From an uncultured Bacilli bacterium (GTDB lineage: Bacteria > Bacillota_I > Bacilli_A > RF39 > UBA660), in the NCBI GenBank assembly GCA_944363995.1, contig CALVVV010000014.1:1-23461 (forward strand): a stretch of 23,461 nucleotides of DNA. The letters run 5' to 3'. The notes under the pieces are model-generated. The model did no database searches and was not told the DNA's origin. It saw only the letters and a list, made by a program, of their open reading frames with translations. Shown piece after piece: positions 6,985 through 15,074 of the stretch. The translations under genes and the position numbers were made by a program. Numbering within the stretch: the first letter of the stretch is position 1; every line of letters starts with the position of its first letter.

Positions 6985-8064
6985 ATGAGAGTAGTTATAA
7001 GCGCTGGAGGAACAGGTGGACATATTTATCCTGCTTTAGCTATTATTAATAAAATAAAAGAGAAAGAACCAAATAGTGAATTTTTATATATTGGGACACA
7101 TAATAGAATGGAAAAAGATATTGTTCCTAAATATAATATTCCTTTTGAACAAATTGAAATATATGGATTCAATAGAAAAAAGATATTTAAAAATTTAAAA
7201 ACTATTAGTTCTTTAATCAAAGCTAATAAAAAATGTAAAAAATTAATTAAAGATTTTAATCCAGATATAGTAATTGGCGTTGGGGGATATGTGACAGTAC
7301 CTGTTATTAAAACGGCTAAAAAATTAGGTTATAAAACTTTTATTCACGAACAAAATTCTGTTGCTGGTAAAGCTAATATTTACTTAAGCAGTTATGCAGA
7401 TATGATTGGTATTTCTTTTCCTTCAAGTAAACAATATTTTCCTAAAAATAAAGTAATTTTGACGGGTAATCCTTGTGGTGAAGATGCTTTAAATGTTGTA
7501 GCATGTGATAAAAAGGAATTTAATTTATCAGATAAACCATTAATTTTATTTGTTATGGGGTCTTTAGGAGCTAGTAAAGTAAATGATTTTTTAATTAAAA
7601 CAATGTCCTTATTTAACAATAAAGAATATGAAATTTTATATGTTACTGGTAAAACTGATTATGAAAAAATAAAACAAATAAATTTTCCTAAAAATGTCAA
7701 AGTAGTTCCTTATATTGATAAAATGACAAGAATTATGAAAAAGACTGATATCATAGTTACAAGGGCTGGCGCTAGTACCTTAAGTGAAATAATAGCATTA
7801 AAAATTCCTAGTATTATTATTCCTAGCCCATATGTTCCCAATAATCACCAATATAAGAATGCTTTAGATTTAGTTAAATCTAATTGTGCTATTATGATTG
7901 AAGAAAAGAATTTGAAAGGAGATATTATTGTAAGAACTATTGATGATTTATTAAAAGATAAAAGTAAAATAGCAGAAATTAAAACAAATTTATCAAAATT
8001 ACAAGTAAACAATAGTGCTTCAATAATTTATGATAATATTAAAAAATTAATAGATAGGAAGTAA
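6985..8064 (+). CDS. murG: UDP-N-acetylglucosamine transferase MurG
   Basis: MurG transfers GlcNAc from UDP-GlcNAc to lipid I, making lipid II on the inner face of the membrane. The protein has 359 residues, normal for the family. GGTGGHIYPA (8-17) is the N-terminal glycine-rich acceptor loop; IGVGGYVTVP and HEQNSVAGKAN follow. The C-terminal UDP-GlcNAc domain holds GSLGASKVN and RAGASTLSEI. The longer frame from TTG 6964 is rejected, because GAGG at 6972-6975 serves ATG 6985 and the family starts with MRVVIS. It is first in the five-gene division/wall run, with murB four bases after its stop. Confidence 0.96.
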   Translation: MRVVISAGGTGGHIYPALAIINKIKEKEPNSEFLYIGTHNRMEKDIVPKYNIPFEQIEIYGFNRKKIFKNLKTISSLIKANKKCKKLIKDFNPDIVIGVGGYVTVPVIKTAKKLGYKTFIHEQNSVAGKANIYLSSYADMIGISFPSSKQYFPKNKVILTGNPCGEDALNVVACDKKEFNLSDKPLILFVMGSLGASKVNDFLIKTMSLFNNKEYEILYVTGKTDYEKIKQINFPKNVKVVPYIDKMTRIMKKTDIIVTRAGASTLSEIIALKIPSIIIPSPYVPNNHQYKNALDLVKSNCAIMIEEKNLKGDIIVRTIDDLLKDKSKIAEIKTNLSKLQVNNSASIIYDNIKKLIDRK

Positions 8065-8068
8065 AATA

Positions 8069-8959
8069 ATGACTGAAAAATTAAAAAGATTACATGTTGG
8101 TAAAGTTGTCAATAATCCTTTGATGAAAGACTACACAACTTATAAAGTTGGAGGGCGTGCTTTAGCTATTGTGTATCCTAATAGTATAAAAAATTTAATT
8201 AAGTTGTTGAAATATTTAAAGGAAAATAAAATAAAACACAAGATATTGGGAAATGGTTCTAATCTAATTTTTAGTGATTCAATGTATGAAGGCGTTTTAA
8301 TTAAATTAGATGAATTTAATAAATTGGAAATATCTGATACAATAGTAACAGTTGGCGCAGGCTATAATTTAATTAAATTAAGTATGAAAGTTGCCCGTTT
8401 GGGATTAGCCGGATTAGAATTTGCGTCAGGAATTCCTGGTACTGTCGGGGGAGCAATATTTATGAATGCCGGAGCTTATAAATCGGATATGGGTTATATC
8501 ATTAGTGAAGTTAAAGTTTTAACCCCTGATTTTGATATTATAACCTTATATAACAAAGATTTAGATTTTCATTATCGAACAAGTTTTTTACAAAAACATC
8601 CTGATTATATTTGTTTAGAAGCGAAGATGATATTAAAAAAAGGTGATGCTAAAGAGATTATGGATATTATTGCTGATCGAAAACAACGAAGATTATTAAC
8701 TCAACCATTAGAATATCCTTCAGCTGGGAGTGTTTTTCGTAATCCAGAAAATGATTTTGCTGGTAGGTTAATTGAAGAACTAGGATATAAAGGTAAAAAT
8801 ATTGGTGGAGCTTATGTTAGCGAAAAACATGCCAATTTTATCGTAAATAAAAATAATGCTACTGCTACTGATGTTCGAAACTTAATAAAAGAAATTAAAA
8901 AGAAAATAAAAGAAAAGTATAATATAGATTTGATTGTTGAACAAGAATTTGTAGATTAG
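8069..8959 (+). CDS. murB: UDP-N-acetylenolpyruvoylglucosamine reductase
   Basis: MurB reduces UDP-GlcNAc-enolpyruvate to UDP-MurNAc with NADPH and FAD. At 296 residues it fits the shorter Gram-positive type. The FAD-binding part shows YTTYKVGG and GNGSNLIFSD (PP-loop), then EFASGIPGTVGGAIFMNAG. The HYRTSF motif carries the expected Arg. SAGSVFRNP contains the Ser that protonates the intermediate, and the C-terminal VEQEF carries the expected Glu. The ribosome site AGGAAG overlaps the end of murG, so translation is probably coupled. Confidence 0.96.
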   Translation: MTEKLKRLHVGKVVNNPLMKDYTTYKVGGRALAIVYPNSIKNLIKLLKYLKENKIKHKILGNGSNLIFSDSMYEGVLIKLDEFNKLEISDTIVTVGAGYNLIKLSMKVARLGLAGLEFASGIPGTVGGAIFMNAGAYKSDMGYIISEVKVLTPDFDIITLYNKDLDFHYRTSFLQKHPDYICLEAKMILKKGDAKEIMDIIADRKQRRLLTQPLEYPSAGSVFRNPENDFAGRLIEELGYKGKNIGGAYVSEKHANFIVNKNNATATDVRNLIKEIKKKIKEKYNIDLIVEQEFVD

Positions 8960-8967
8960 GGGTAATT

Positions 8968-9657
8968 ATGAAAAGAAGAAAAAACAATTTAGAAAAAAGC
9001 AAAAAAAGAAAAGTAAGATATGATCGACTTATAATATTTATGATTATAATTATAACTATAATTGTTTTTTTAAATTTCTTATTTAATTTAAAAATCACTA
9101 ATATTGTAATTACTAATAATTACTATTTAAGTGATCAACAAATAATAGAATTAGCTAATATTAGTGATTATCCTAAGACATTATTTAATTCTAGTTCTAA
9201 AATAAAACAAGCATTAAAAGAATCCAAATTGATAAAAGATGTAAAAGTTACGAAAAAATTTTTGACACAAATATATATTGATGTAGTAGAAAATAGACCT
9301 TTATTTTACTATAATTCGACTAATCAAACTATTCTTTTGGATGGGACAAGTATTGATCAAAAATATCCTGTACCAACAGTTTTAAATTATATAACAGATA
9401 CTTATTTTGATGAATTTGTTACAGAAATGGGAAAGTTAGATTTATCAATTTTAAGTAAAATTTCAGAAATTCAATTTGATCCTAATAATGTTGATGATAA
9501 CCGCTTTTTTTTAACTATGAGTGATGGAAATTATGTATATATAAATATTAGTACTTTTTATAAACTTAATAAGTATATTTCAATTAAAGAAAATTTACCA
9601 GATAAGGAAGGTATTCTTTATTTAGATTATGGTAATAATTTTGAAATAATTGAATAA
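8968..9657 (+). CDS. divIB: cell division protein DivIB/FtsQ
   Basis: A 229-residue bitopic membrane protein: a strongly basic cytoplasmic tail (MKRRKNNLEKSKKRKVRYDR), one membrane helix (~21-43), then a POTRA domain (~44-115, ITNIVITNNYYLSDQQIIEL) and a beta domain ending near residue 225. This is the plan of FtsQ/DivIB, which joins the FtsB/FtsL (DivIC/FtsL) complex of the divisome. Sequence conservation in the family is low, so the call rests on domain plan and on its place between murB and ftsA. AGGGG at the murB stop is the ribosome site. The gene is short for a Gram-positive DivIB, having little after the beta domain. Confidence 0.88.
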   Translation: MKRRKNNLEKSKKRKVRYDRLIIFMIIIITIIVFLNFLFNLKITNIVITNNYYLSDQQIIELANISDYPKTLFNSSSKIKQALKESKLIKDVKVTKKFLTQIYIDVVENRPLFYYNSTNQTILLDGTSIDQKYPVPTVLNYITDTYFDEFVTEMGKLDLSILSKISEIQFDPNNVDDNRFFLTMSDGNYVYINISTFYKLNKYISIKENLPDKEGILYLDYGNNFEIIE

Positions 9658-9662
9658 TTATC

Positions 9663-9691
9663 TTTTCTTTTTTTAAAAAATATTATATAAT
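9663..9691 (+). promoter_or_regulatory. weak candidate promoter before ftsA
   Basis: A TATAAT hexamer (9686-9691) stands 14 nt before the ftsA ribosome site, but the matching -35 (TTTTCT) is poor. It could give extra ftsA-ftsZ transcript beyond read-through from murG. Confidence 0.3.
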
Positions 9692-9716
9692 ATTAAATAG
9701 ATAGTAGGTGAGTTAA

Positions 9717-10949
9717 TTGCGACATGTATATACTTGTATTGATATTGGGTCTAGCAACATTAAAGTTGTCGTTTGTGAATTATATCGTGGTAGATATAAT
9801 CTTTTAGCAGTTTCTACTGTCAAATCTAAAGGTATAAAAAAAGGCTTAATTAATGATATTATTGATGCAAAAAACTGTATCAAACAAGCTTTTAATGAAA
9901 TTGAAGCGATGTTGGGTTTTAAAATAAAACAGGTAATTGCAATAATTCCTAGTTATTATGCCGAATTTAATATAATTAAAGGAGAAACAACTGTAACCAA
10001 TGAAGAAAAAATTGTAACAGCTGATGATATTGTTAATGTATTACAAGCTGCAATGAAAAGCCACTTTGATATTACGAAAGAAATGGTGACAATCATTCCT
10101 ATTGATTTTACTTTAGATAATGAAACAACTAAAGAACCATTACGTAAAAAAAGTAATACATTAAAAGCACGCGCTGTTTTGGCTACAACTCCTAAAAAAA
10201 ATATTTATTCGGTAGTTAATTTGTTAAATAGTATTGGAATAGAAGTAGTTGATATATCTTTAGGTTGTATTGGTGATATTAATACTTTTAGAGATGAAAA
10301 AATTGATGAATGCATCAGCGCAGTTATAAATATAGGCGCTGAAAAAACAGAAGTTTCGTTATATAATAAAGGAATAATTGTTAAACATGGTATTGTTAAT
10401 ATGGGTAGTAATAATGTTAATCATGATATTGCCTATATGTATAATACTAATTTAGAAATAGCAAATGAATTAAAAGAACATTTTGCGCAGGCTACGAGGA
10501 CAAGTGCATCTTTAAATGAAATAATTGAAGTGAAAAATAAAGAAGAAAAAATCATTAAAGTTAATCAATATGAGTTAAGTGAAGTTGTTATTTCAAGATT
10601 AGATGAAATATTAACATTAGCTAATCAGGAATTAAATAAATTGACTTCTCATAAACCAGAAATCATTTATGTTACTGGAGGAATTACAAATATGACAAAC
10701 TTTAGTCAAATTTGTAGAGAAAAATTAGGAAAATGTGCTATAATAGGTAATGTAAACTTAATCGGACTAAGAAACAATAAATTTTCTTCAGCGATTGGGA
10801 ATATTATATATTTTATAAATAAGCTTAAATTAAAAGGAAAAGATTATTCAATGATAAGTAATGAAGAAGTTGAAATCCTATCAACACCTAGAAAGAATGC
10901 AAATGATTCAATGTTAGGTAAAGTGTTTGGATATTTCTTTGGCGAATAA
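9717..10949 (+). CDS. ftsA: cell division protein FtsA
   Basis: FtsA is the actin-like protein that anchors FtsZ to the membrane. The 410-residue protein has the phosphate-1 motif CIDIGSSNIKVVV (~7-19), the SHS2 (1C) domain (~85-165), phosphate 2 around INIGAEKTEVSLY, and an adenosine motif YVTGGITNM. The last residues MLGKVFGYFFGE fit the amphipathic membrane-targeting helix. The start is TTG at 9717: AGGTG lies six bases upstream, the frame gives MRHVYTCIDIGSS, and no ATG in this frame is near. A TTG start may keep FtsA below FtsZ, whose ribosome site is much stronger. It lies 12 nt upstream of ftsZ. Confidence 0.95.
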   Translation: MRHVYTCIDIGSSNIKVVVCELYRGRYNLLAVSTVKSKGIKKGLINDIIDAKNCIKQAFNEIEAMLGFKIKQVIAIIPSYYAEFNIIKGETTVTNEEKIVTADDIVNVLQAAMKSHFDITKEMVTIIPIDFTLDNETTKEPLRKKSNTLKARAVLATTPKKNIYSVVNLLNSIGIEVVDISLGCIGDINTFRDEKIDECISAVINIGAEKTEVSLYNKGIIVKHGIVNMGSNNVNHDIAYMYNTNLEIANELKEHFAQATRTSASLNEIIEVKNKEEKIIKVNQYELSEVVISRLDEILTLANQELNKLTSHKPEIIYVTGGITNMTNFSQICREKLGKCAIIGNVNLIGLRNNKFSSAIGNIIYFINKLKLKGKDYSMISNEEVEILSTPRKNANDSMLGKVFGYFFGE

Positions 10950-10961
10950 GGGAGGATATAC

Positions 10962-12011
10962 ATGTTTGGATTAGAAATGGATCAATTAGCTAATATTAAA
11001 GTAATTGGAGTTGGCGGTGGTGGTAATAATGCTGTTAACCGAATGATAGAATCAGGTGTACAAGGTGTCGAATTTATAGTCGCTAACACAGATTTACAGG
11101 TGTTAAAGAATTCAAAAGCTCCTCATAAAATACAAATTGGAACTGATTTAACTAATGGATTAGGTGCCGGTGCAAATCCACAAATAGGTAAAGAAGCTGC
11201 GTTAGAAAGTAAAAACGAAATTGAAGAAGCATTAAAAGGTGCTGATATGGTGTTTGTAACTTGTGGAATGGGTGGTGGAACTGGTACTGGTGCTGCTCCT
11301 GTTATTGCTGATATTGCACAAAGTTTAGGAGCTTTAACTGTTGGTATAGTTACAAAACCATTTAGTTTTGAAGGTAGAAAAAGAATGCAACAAGCTGTTG
11401 CTGGATTAGAAGAATTAAAAAAACACGTAGACACTCTAATTATAATACCTAATGATCGATTAAGAGAAATTATCGATAAATCAACACCATTATTAGATTC
11501 ATTTAAAGAGGTTGATAATGTTTTAAGACGTGGTGTACAGTCAATTAGTGATTTGATAGCTGTTGCTGGACTTATTAATTTAGATTTTGCTGATGTTAAA
11601 ACTGTTATGGAGAAACGTGGCAATGCATTAATTGGCATTGGCATGGGTGTCGGTGAAGATCGTGCTAAAGAAGCTGCTTTACAAGCTGTATCAAGCCCAC
11701 TTTTGGAAACTGGTATAAGTGGAGCGACCGATGCTATCATTAATGTAACTGGTGGTGCTAACTTAACTTTATATGAAGTAGAAGAAGCTGCAGAAGTAAT
11801 TAGACAAAGTGCTAATACTGATATTAATACCATATTTGGTGCTGTTATTAATGAAAACTTAAATGATGAATTAATAGTTACCGTTATTGCTACAGGTTTT
11901 GAAAATGATAAACCAACTACTCATACATATACTAATACAACTTACAATTCTAATGATGATGACAGTGATGATACTGATGTTCCATCATTTTTAAGAAATA
12001 GAGGTTTTTAA
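10962..12011 (+). CDS. ftsZ: cell division GTPase FtsZ
   Basis: FtsZ polymerises into the Z-ring. The 349-residue protein has the nucleotide-binding [13 protein letters not shown] (~16-28), the tubulin signature [10 protein letters not shown] (~104-113), and the T7 loop [11 protein letters not shown] that completes the active site of the adjoining subunit. A short variable linker (Asn/Asp/Thr-rich) leads to the conserved C-terminal peptide [11 protein letters not shown], which binds FtsA and other partners. GGGAGG stands seven to eight bases before ATG, the strongest ribosome site of the cluster. The local base composition is richer in GC than the neighbours, as expected of a highly expressed conserved gene. 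A terminator follows at once, so ftsZ closes the run. Confidence 0.98.
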   Translation: MFGLEMDQLANIKVIGVGGGGNNAVNRMIESGVQGVEFIVANTDLQVLKNSKAPHKIQIGTDLTNGLGAGANPQIGKEAALESKNEIEEALKGADMVFVTCGMGGGTGTGAAPVIADIAQSLGALTVGIVTKPFSFEGRKRMQQAVAGLEELKKHVDTLIIIPNDRLREIIDKSTPLLDSFKEVDNVLRRGVQSISDLIAVAGLINLDFADVKTVMEKRGNALIGIGMGVGEDRAKEAALQAVSSPLLETGISGATDAIINVTGGANLTLYEVEEAAEVIRQSANTDINTIFGAVINENLNDELIVTVIATGFENDKPTTHTYTNTTYNSNDDDSDDTDVPSFLRNRGF

Positions 12012-12014
12012 ATT

Positions 12015-12040
12015 AAAATGAAATTACTTTCATTTTTTTT
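12015..12040 (+). terminator. intrinsic terminator after ftsZ
   Basis: AAAATGAAA (12015-12023) pairs with TTTCATTTT (12028-12036) around TTAC, and the T run extends to 12040. It starts 3 nt after the ftsZ stop. Confidence 0.85.
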
Positions 12041-12096
12041 CTATATAAAAAGGAATTTATTATATTTTCTCCTATATAACTAATAGGAGGTGAATT

Positions 12097-12801
12097 ATGT
12101 TTTATTTAAAAAAATATTATTATTTTATTATAATTGTTATTATAATTATTCTTTTTTTAATATCTTTAATACCAAGTGACGAACAAACGGAAATAGTAGA
12201 ACAAGTAAGCATTGAAAAGATAGAAGAAACTATTCAAGAGTCCAATAATGAAACAATAAAAATTGATATTAAAGGTGCGGTTAATAATCCTGGAGTTTAT
12301 GAACTGGCTCAAAATAGTCGTGTTATTGATGCTATTGCAATTAGTGGTGGATTAACAAAAGAAGCTGATACAAGTTTAATTAATCTAAGTAAAAATTTGT
12401 TAGATGAAATGGTTCTTATTATTTATACGGTTGATGAAATAAATGAAATGCGAGAAGGTAATACTAGTGTCAAATATATAGAAAAAGAATGTATTTGTCC
12501 TAAAATAGAAAACGATGCTTGTATTGAAAATATTATAGATAACAATCCAAATAATATTGTAGATAACAATCCAAATAATGTTGTAGATAATAATACAAAT
12601 ACTGAAAATGACAAAATATCATTAAATAATGCTACTTTAGACGAATTAATGACTTTAGACGGAATTGGCGAAGTAAAAGCTAAAGCAATAATTGCTTATC
12701 GTGAAGAAAATGGGGGATTTAAAAAAATTGAAGATTTAATGGAAGTAAATGGAATTGGTGAAGCAACTTTTAATAAAATTAAGGAAAAATTGGTATTATA
12801 A
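12097..12801 (+). CDS. comEA: ComEA, membrane-anchored DNA receptor for transformation
   Basis: ComEA binds incoming double-stranded DNA outside the membrane. The 234-residue protein has an N-terminal membrane anchor (~5-25) and an SLBB domain (~55-115, DIKGAVNNPGVYEL). A flexible Asn/Asp/Pro linker with an 8-residue repeat is followed by a helix-hairpin-helix DNA-binding domain (~168-234, LDGIGEVKAKAIIAYREENG and VNGIGEATFNKIKEKL). This order is the Gram-positive ComEA plan. AGGAGGTG is a strong ribosome site. comEB is missing between it and comEC. No promoter is clear; TATAAC at 12075-12080 lies close to the ribosome site, but has no -35. Confidence 0.94.
   Translation: MFYLKKYYYFIIIVIIIILFLISLIPSDEQTEIVEQVSIEKIEETIQESNNETIKIDIKGAVNNPGVYELAQNSRVIDAIAISGGLTKEADTSLINLSKNLLDEMVLIIYTVDEINEMREGNTSVKYIEKECICPKIENDACIENIIDNNPNNIVDNNPNNVVDNNTNTENDKISLNNATLDELMTLDGIGEVKAKAIIAYREENGGFKKIEDLMEVNGIGEATFNKIKEKLVL
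12535..12600 (+). repeat. 24-nt tandem repeat in the comEA linker
   Basis: Two and three-quarter units of 24 nt encode IDNNPNNI, VDNNPNNV and VDNNTN between the SLBB and DNA-binding domains. Units 1 and 2 differ at very few bases, so the copy number is probably recent and may vary between strains. Confidence 0.85.
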
Positions 12802-14761
12802 GATTTTAATTTGTTTTACTGTTATATATACATTTTATATAACCAATAATTTAATTTATTATACAAATTATCAAGAAGGTGATATTACATTAATTGGATA
12901 TATAACTGAAATAAATTATGATGAAAATAAAATTGATTTAACAATTAAAGCTAAAGAAAAAATAAAAGTAACTTATTATTGTGAAGAACAACTTAATTAT
13001 CAATTAGGTGATTATATCAAAGTGTCTGGCACATTAACTAAGCCATATAACAATACTATTTTCAATTTATTTAATTATCGTAAATATTTATTAAGTGAAA
13101 AAATATATTTTATTTTGAATGCTGATGAAATAACTAAAGTAAAAGATAATCAAAATATATTTTATTACATTAAAAATAAAATTTATCAAAAAATGGCTGA
13201 TTTAAAAACAAAAGCCTATGTTCAAGCTTTTGTTTTAGGAGATAATCAAGATTTAGATGAAAAAATAAAAACAGTTTATCAAGAAAATGGCATAACTCAT
13301 CTATTAGCAGTATCGGGTTCACATACTACTTTTTTAGCAAGTTTTTTATTACTATTTTTTAAACGTTTTAAAAAAAGTCATATAATTATTAGCTTTATTT
13401 TATTATTTTATGCTTTTTTAACCAACTTTACACCTTCGATTTTAAGAGCTGTTTTTTTATTTATTTTTAATAAATATGATAAAAAACAAACAATTATTTT
13501 AATTTTTTGTTTTATGCTTTTATATAACCCATATTACATTTATAATGTTGGATTTTTATTTAGTTTTGTTATTTGTTTTTACTTAATATATTTTAATAAT
13601 TTAATAAATAAATTTAATAATTACTTAATTAAATTGCTTGTAACTTCTTTTATTTGTTTTGTTGCCAGTATTCCTATTTTGATTAATAATTTTTACTATA
13701 TAAATCTTATAAGTCCTTTTATAAATTTGATTTTTATTCCATTTGTTACTTTTATTATTTTTCCTCTTTGTTTGATAGTTTTGTTTTTTCCATGTCTTGA
13801 CAATATATTGTATTTATTCATAAATATTATGGAGCAATTATCTCTTTTTTGTAATAATTTTAATATTAATTTAATTATGTGTAAAGTTAATATATTTTTA
13901 TTTGTATTTTATTATATTATTATTACTTTTGTTTTTATTAAACCAAAATATTTTTATCTTTTAATTATAATAATTGTTATTCATACAAATATTAAATATT
14001 TTAATCATAATATTTATTTAACAATGATTGATGTTGGTCAAGGTGATAGTATTTTATTAGAATTGAAAAACAAAAATATTTTAATTGATACTGGAGGTAA
14101 TAGTTTTAGTGATTATAATATAGCAATAAATAAATTAATTCCTTATTTTAAAAGTTTAGGTATAAAGAAAATAGATTATTTAATATTAACTCATGGCGAT
14201 TATGATCATTTAGGTGAAAGTGTCAATTTAATAAATAATTTTAAGATAAGTAAAGTTATTTTTAATAATGATAATTATAATGAATTAGAATCGGAAATAA
14301 TAAAAATATTAAATGATAAAAAGATTAAGTATTATCAAAATATCAAACAACTAAACATTCATAATAATGTATTATATTTTTTAAATGATGAAATATATGA
14401 TAATGAAAATGATAATTCTATTATTTTGTATACTGAGCTAAATGGATCTAAACTTCTTTTGATGGGAGATGCTGGTACAAAAGTAGAAAATAAATTAATG
14501 GCAAAATATAATTTAATGAATATTTCTGTTTTAAAAGTTGGTCATCATGGTAGCAAAACTAGTTCAAGCTCTAAATTTATTGATTATATTCAGCCAAAAT
14601 ATTCAGTAATAAGTGTAGGTAAAAATAATTGGTATAATCATCCCCATATTGAAGTTTTAAACAATTTGAATAAATCAGATATATATAGAACAGATAAACA
14701 AGGGAGTATTAAATTTAATTTTAGAAAAAATAAAATAAAAATAACAACAAGTCCGCCATAA
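12749..14761 (+). CDS. comEC: ComEC/Rec2 DNA uptake channel with metallo-beta-lactamase domain
   Basis: ComEC forms the pore that brings single-stranded DNA into the cytoplasm. The 670-residue protein has an N-terminal helix (~15-35), a reduced OB-like DUF4131 region (~40-135), a multi-helix Competence domain (~175-420, with LLAVSGSHTTFLAS), and a C-terminal metallo-beta-lactamase domain. The latter shows MIDVGQGDS (~426), LTHGDYDHLG (~480), LLMGDAG and VGHHGSKTSSSS (~596), with metal-ligand motifs intact, so a nuclease activity is plausible. The start is uncertain: ATG 12749 overlaps comEA by 53 nt and has only GGAAG three bases away, but no ATG/GTG/TTG suits the frame after the comEA stop, and the Lys-rich stretch before the first helix fits a cytoplasmic N-terminus. 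Confidence 0.92.
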   Translation: MELVKQLLIKLRKNWYYKILICFTVIYTFYITNNLIYYTNYQEGDITLIGYITEINYDENKIDLTIKAKEKIKVTYYCEEQLNYQLGDYIKVSGTLTKPYNNTIFNLFNYRKYLLSEKIYFILNADEITKVKDNQNIFYYIKNKIYQKMADLKTKAYVQAFVLGDNQDLDEKIKTVYQENGITHLLAVSGSHTTFLASFLLLFFKRFKKSHIIISFILLFYAFLTNFTPSILRAVFLFIFNKYDKKQTIILIFCFMLLYNPYYIYNVGFLFSFVICFYLIYFNNLINKFNNYLIKLLVTSFICFVASIPILINNFYYINLISPFINLIFIPFVTFIIFPLCLIVLFFPCLDNILYLFINIMEQLSLFCNNFNINLIMCKVNIFLFVFYYIIITFVFIKPKYFYLLIIIIVIHTNIKYFNHNIYLTMIDVGQGDSILLELKNKNILIDTGGNSFSDYNIAINKLIPYFKSLGIKKIDYLILTHGDYDHLGESVNLINNFKISKVIFNNDNYNELESEIIKILNDKKIKYYQNIKQLNIHNNVLYFLNDEIYDNENDNSIILYTELNGSKLLLMGDAGTKVENKLMAKYNLMNISVLKVGHHGSKTSSSSKFIDYIQPKYSVISVGKNNWYNHPHIEVLNNLNKSDIYRTDKQGSIKFNFRKNKIKITTSPP

Positions 14762-14897
14762 AATTATTCACAAAAAAATAAAAAAGTCATATATTATTTA
14801 TAGGTAAAGTTAAAGAAATTTTAAATTTTTATGAATATAATTTATTAAAATGGATATATTATAAGTAACAATTGTAATAAATAATGGTACATCATTG

Positions 14898-15043
14898 AAC
14901 GAATATAGATTATCTATATTTGTTGTTAATGTGTACGCTAATATGCTGATTTAGCGTTTAATATAGATGGAAATTTTCCAAAATTATAAAACTAAATAAT
15001 TTGGTTTTAGGACTATTGATTATAAATCGATGGTCTTTTTTTT
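14898..15043 (+). ncRNA. candidate structured RNA (hairpin series ending in a terminator)
   Basis: Four solid stems lie in 146 nt. H1: AACGAATATAGA (14898-14909) with TCTATATTTGTT (14913-14924), 12 bp with one G-U and a TTA loop. H2: ACGCTAA (14935-14941) with TTAGCGT (14951-14957). H4: AAAACTAAA (14988-14996) with TTTGGTTTT (15000-15008). H5 is the terminator. A weaker TGGA/TCCA pairing (H3) lies near 14968-14980. The segment AATATAGA occurs at 14902-14909 and again at 14960-14967, and both copies can pair with TCTATATT (14913-14920), so two exclusive folds exist. It could be an independent small RNA or the 3' end of the comEC mRNA. No Rfam family was recognised and no convincing promoter was found. 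Confidence 0.4.
15009..15043 (+). terminator. strong intrinsic terminator
   Basis: AGGACTATTGATT (15009-15021) pairs over 13 positions (three G-U) with AATCGATGGTCTT (15025-15037) around ATA, and the T run reaches 15043. It ends plus-strand transcription from comEC or from the candidate RNA before the convergent dehydrogenase gene. Confidence 0.88.
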
Positions 15044-15074
15044 GGTATACTTGGAATTTTAAAACATTTATATT

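Larger units (their letters stand above)
14762..15074 (+). other. gene-free stretch between comEC and the dehydrogenase gene
   Basis: No open frame of note lies in these 313 bases. The first ~135 bases are plain AT-rich sequence with no clear hairpin; a TATAAT at 14836-14841 lacks a usable -35. From 14898 a dense series of hairpins ends in a strong terminator; these are listed separately. Confidence 0.7.

Noticed and set aside
11123..11833. Long 236-codon open frame antisense to ftsZ
   Set aside because: It lies wholly within the strongly supported ftsZ gene, has no ribosome site, and its low-complexity Ser/Pro/Thr composition is what the complement of ftsZ codons gives.
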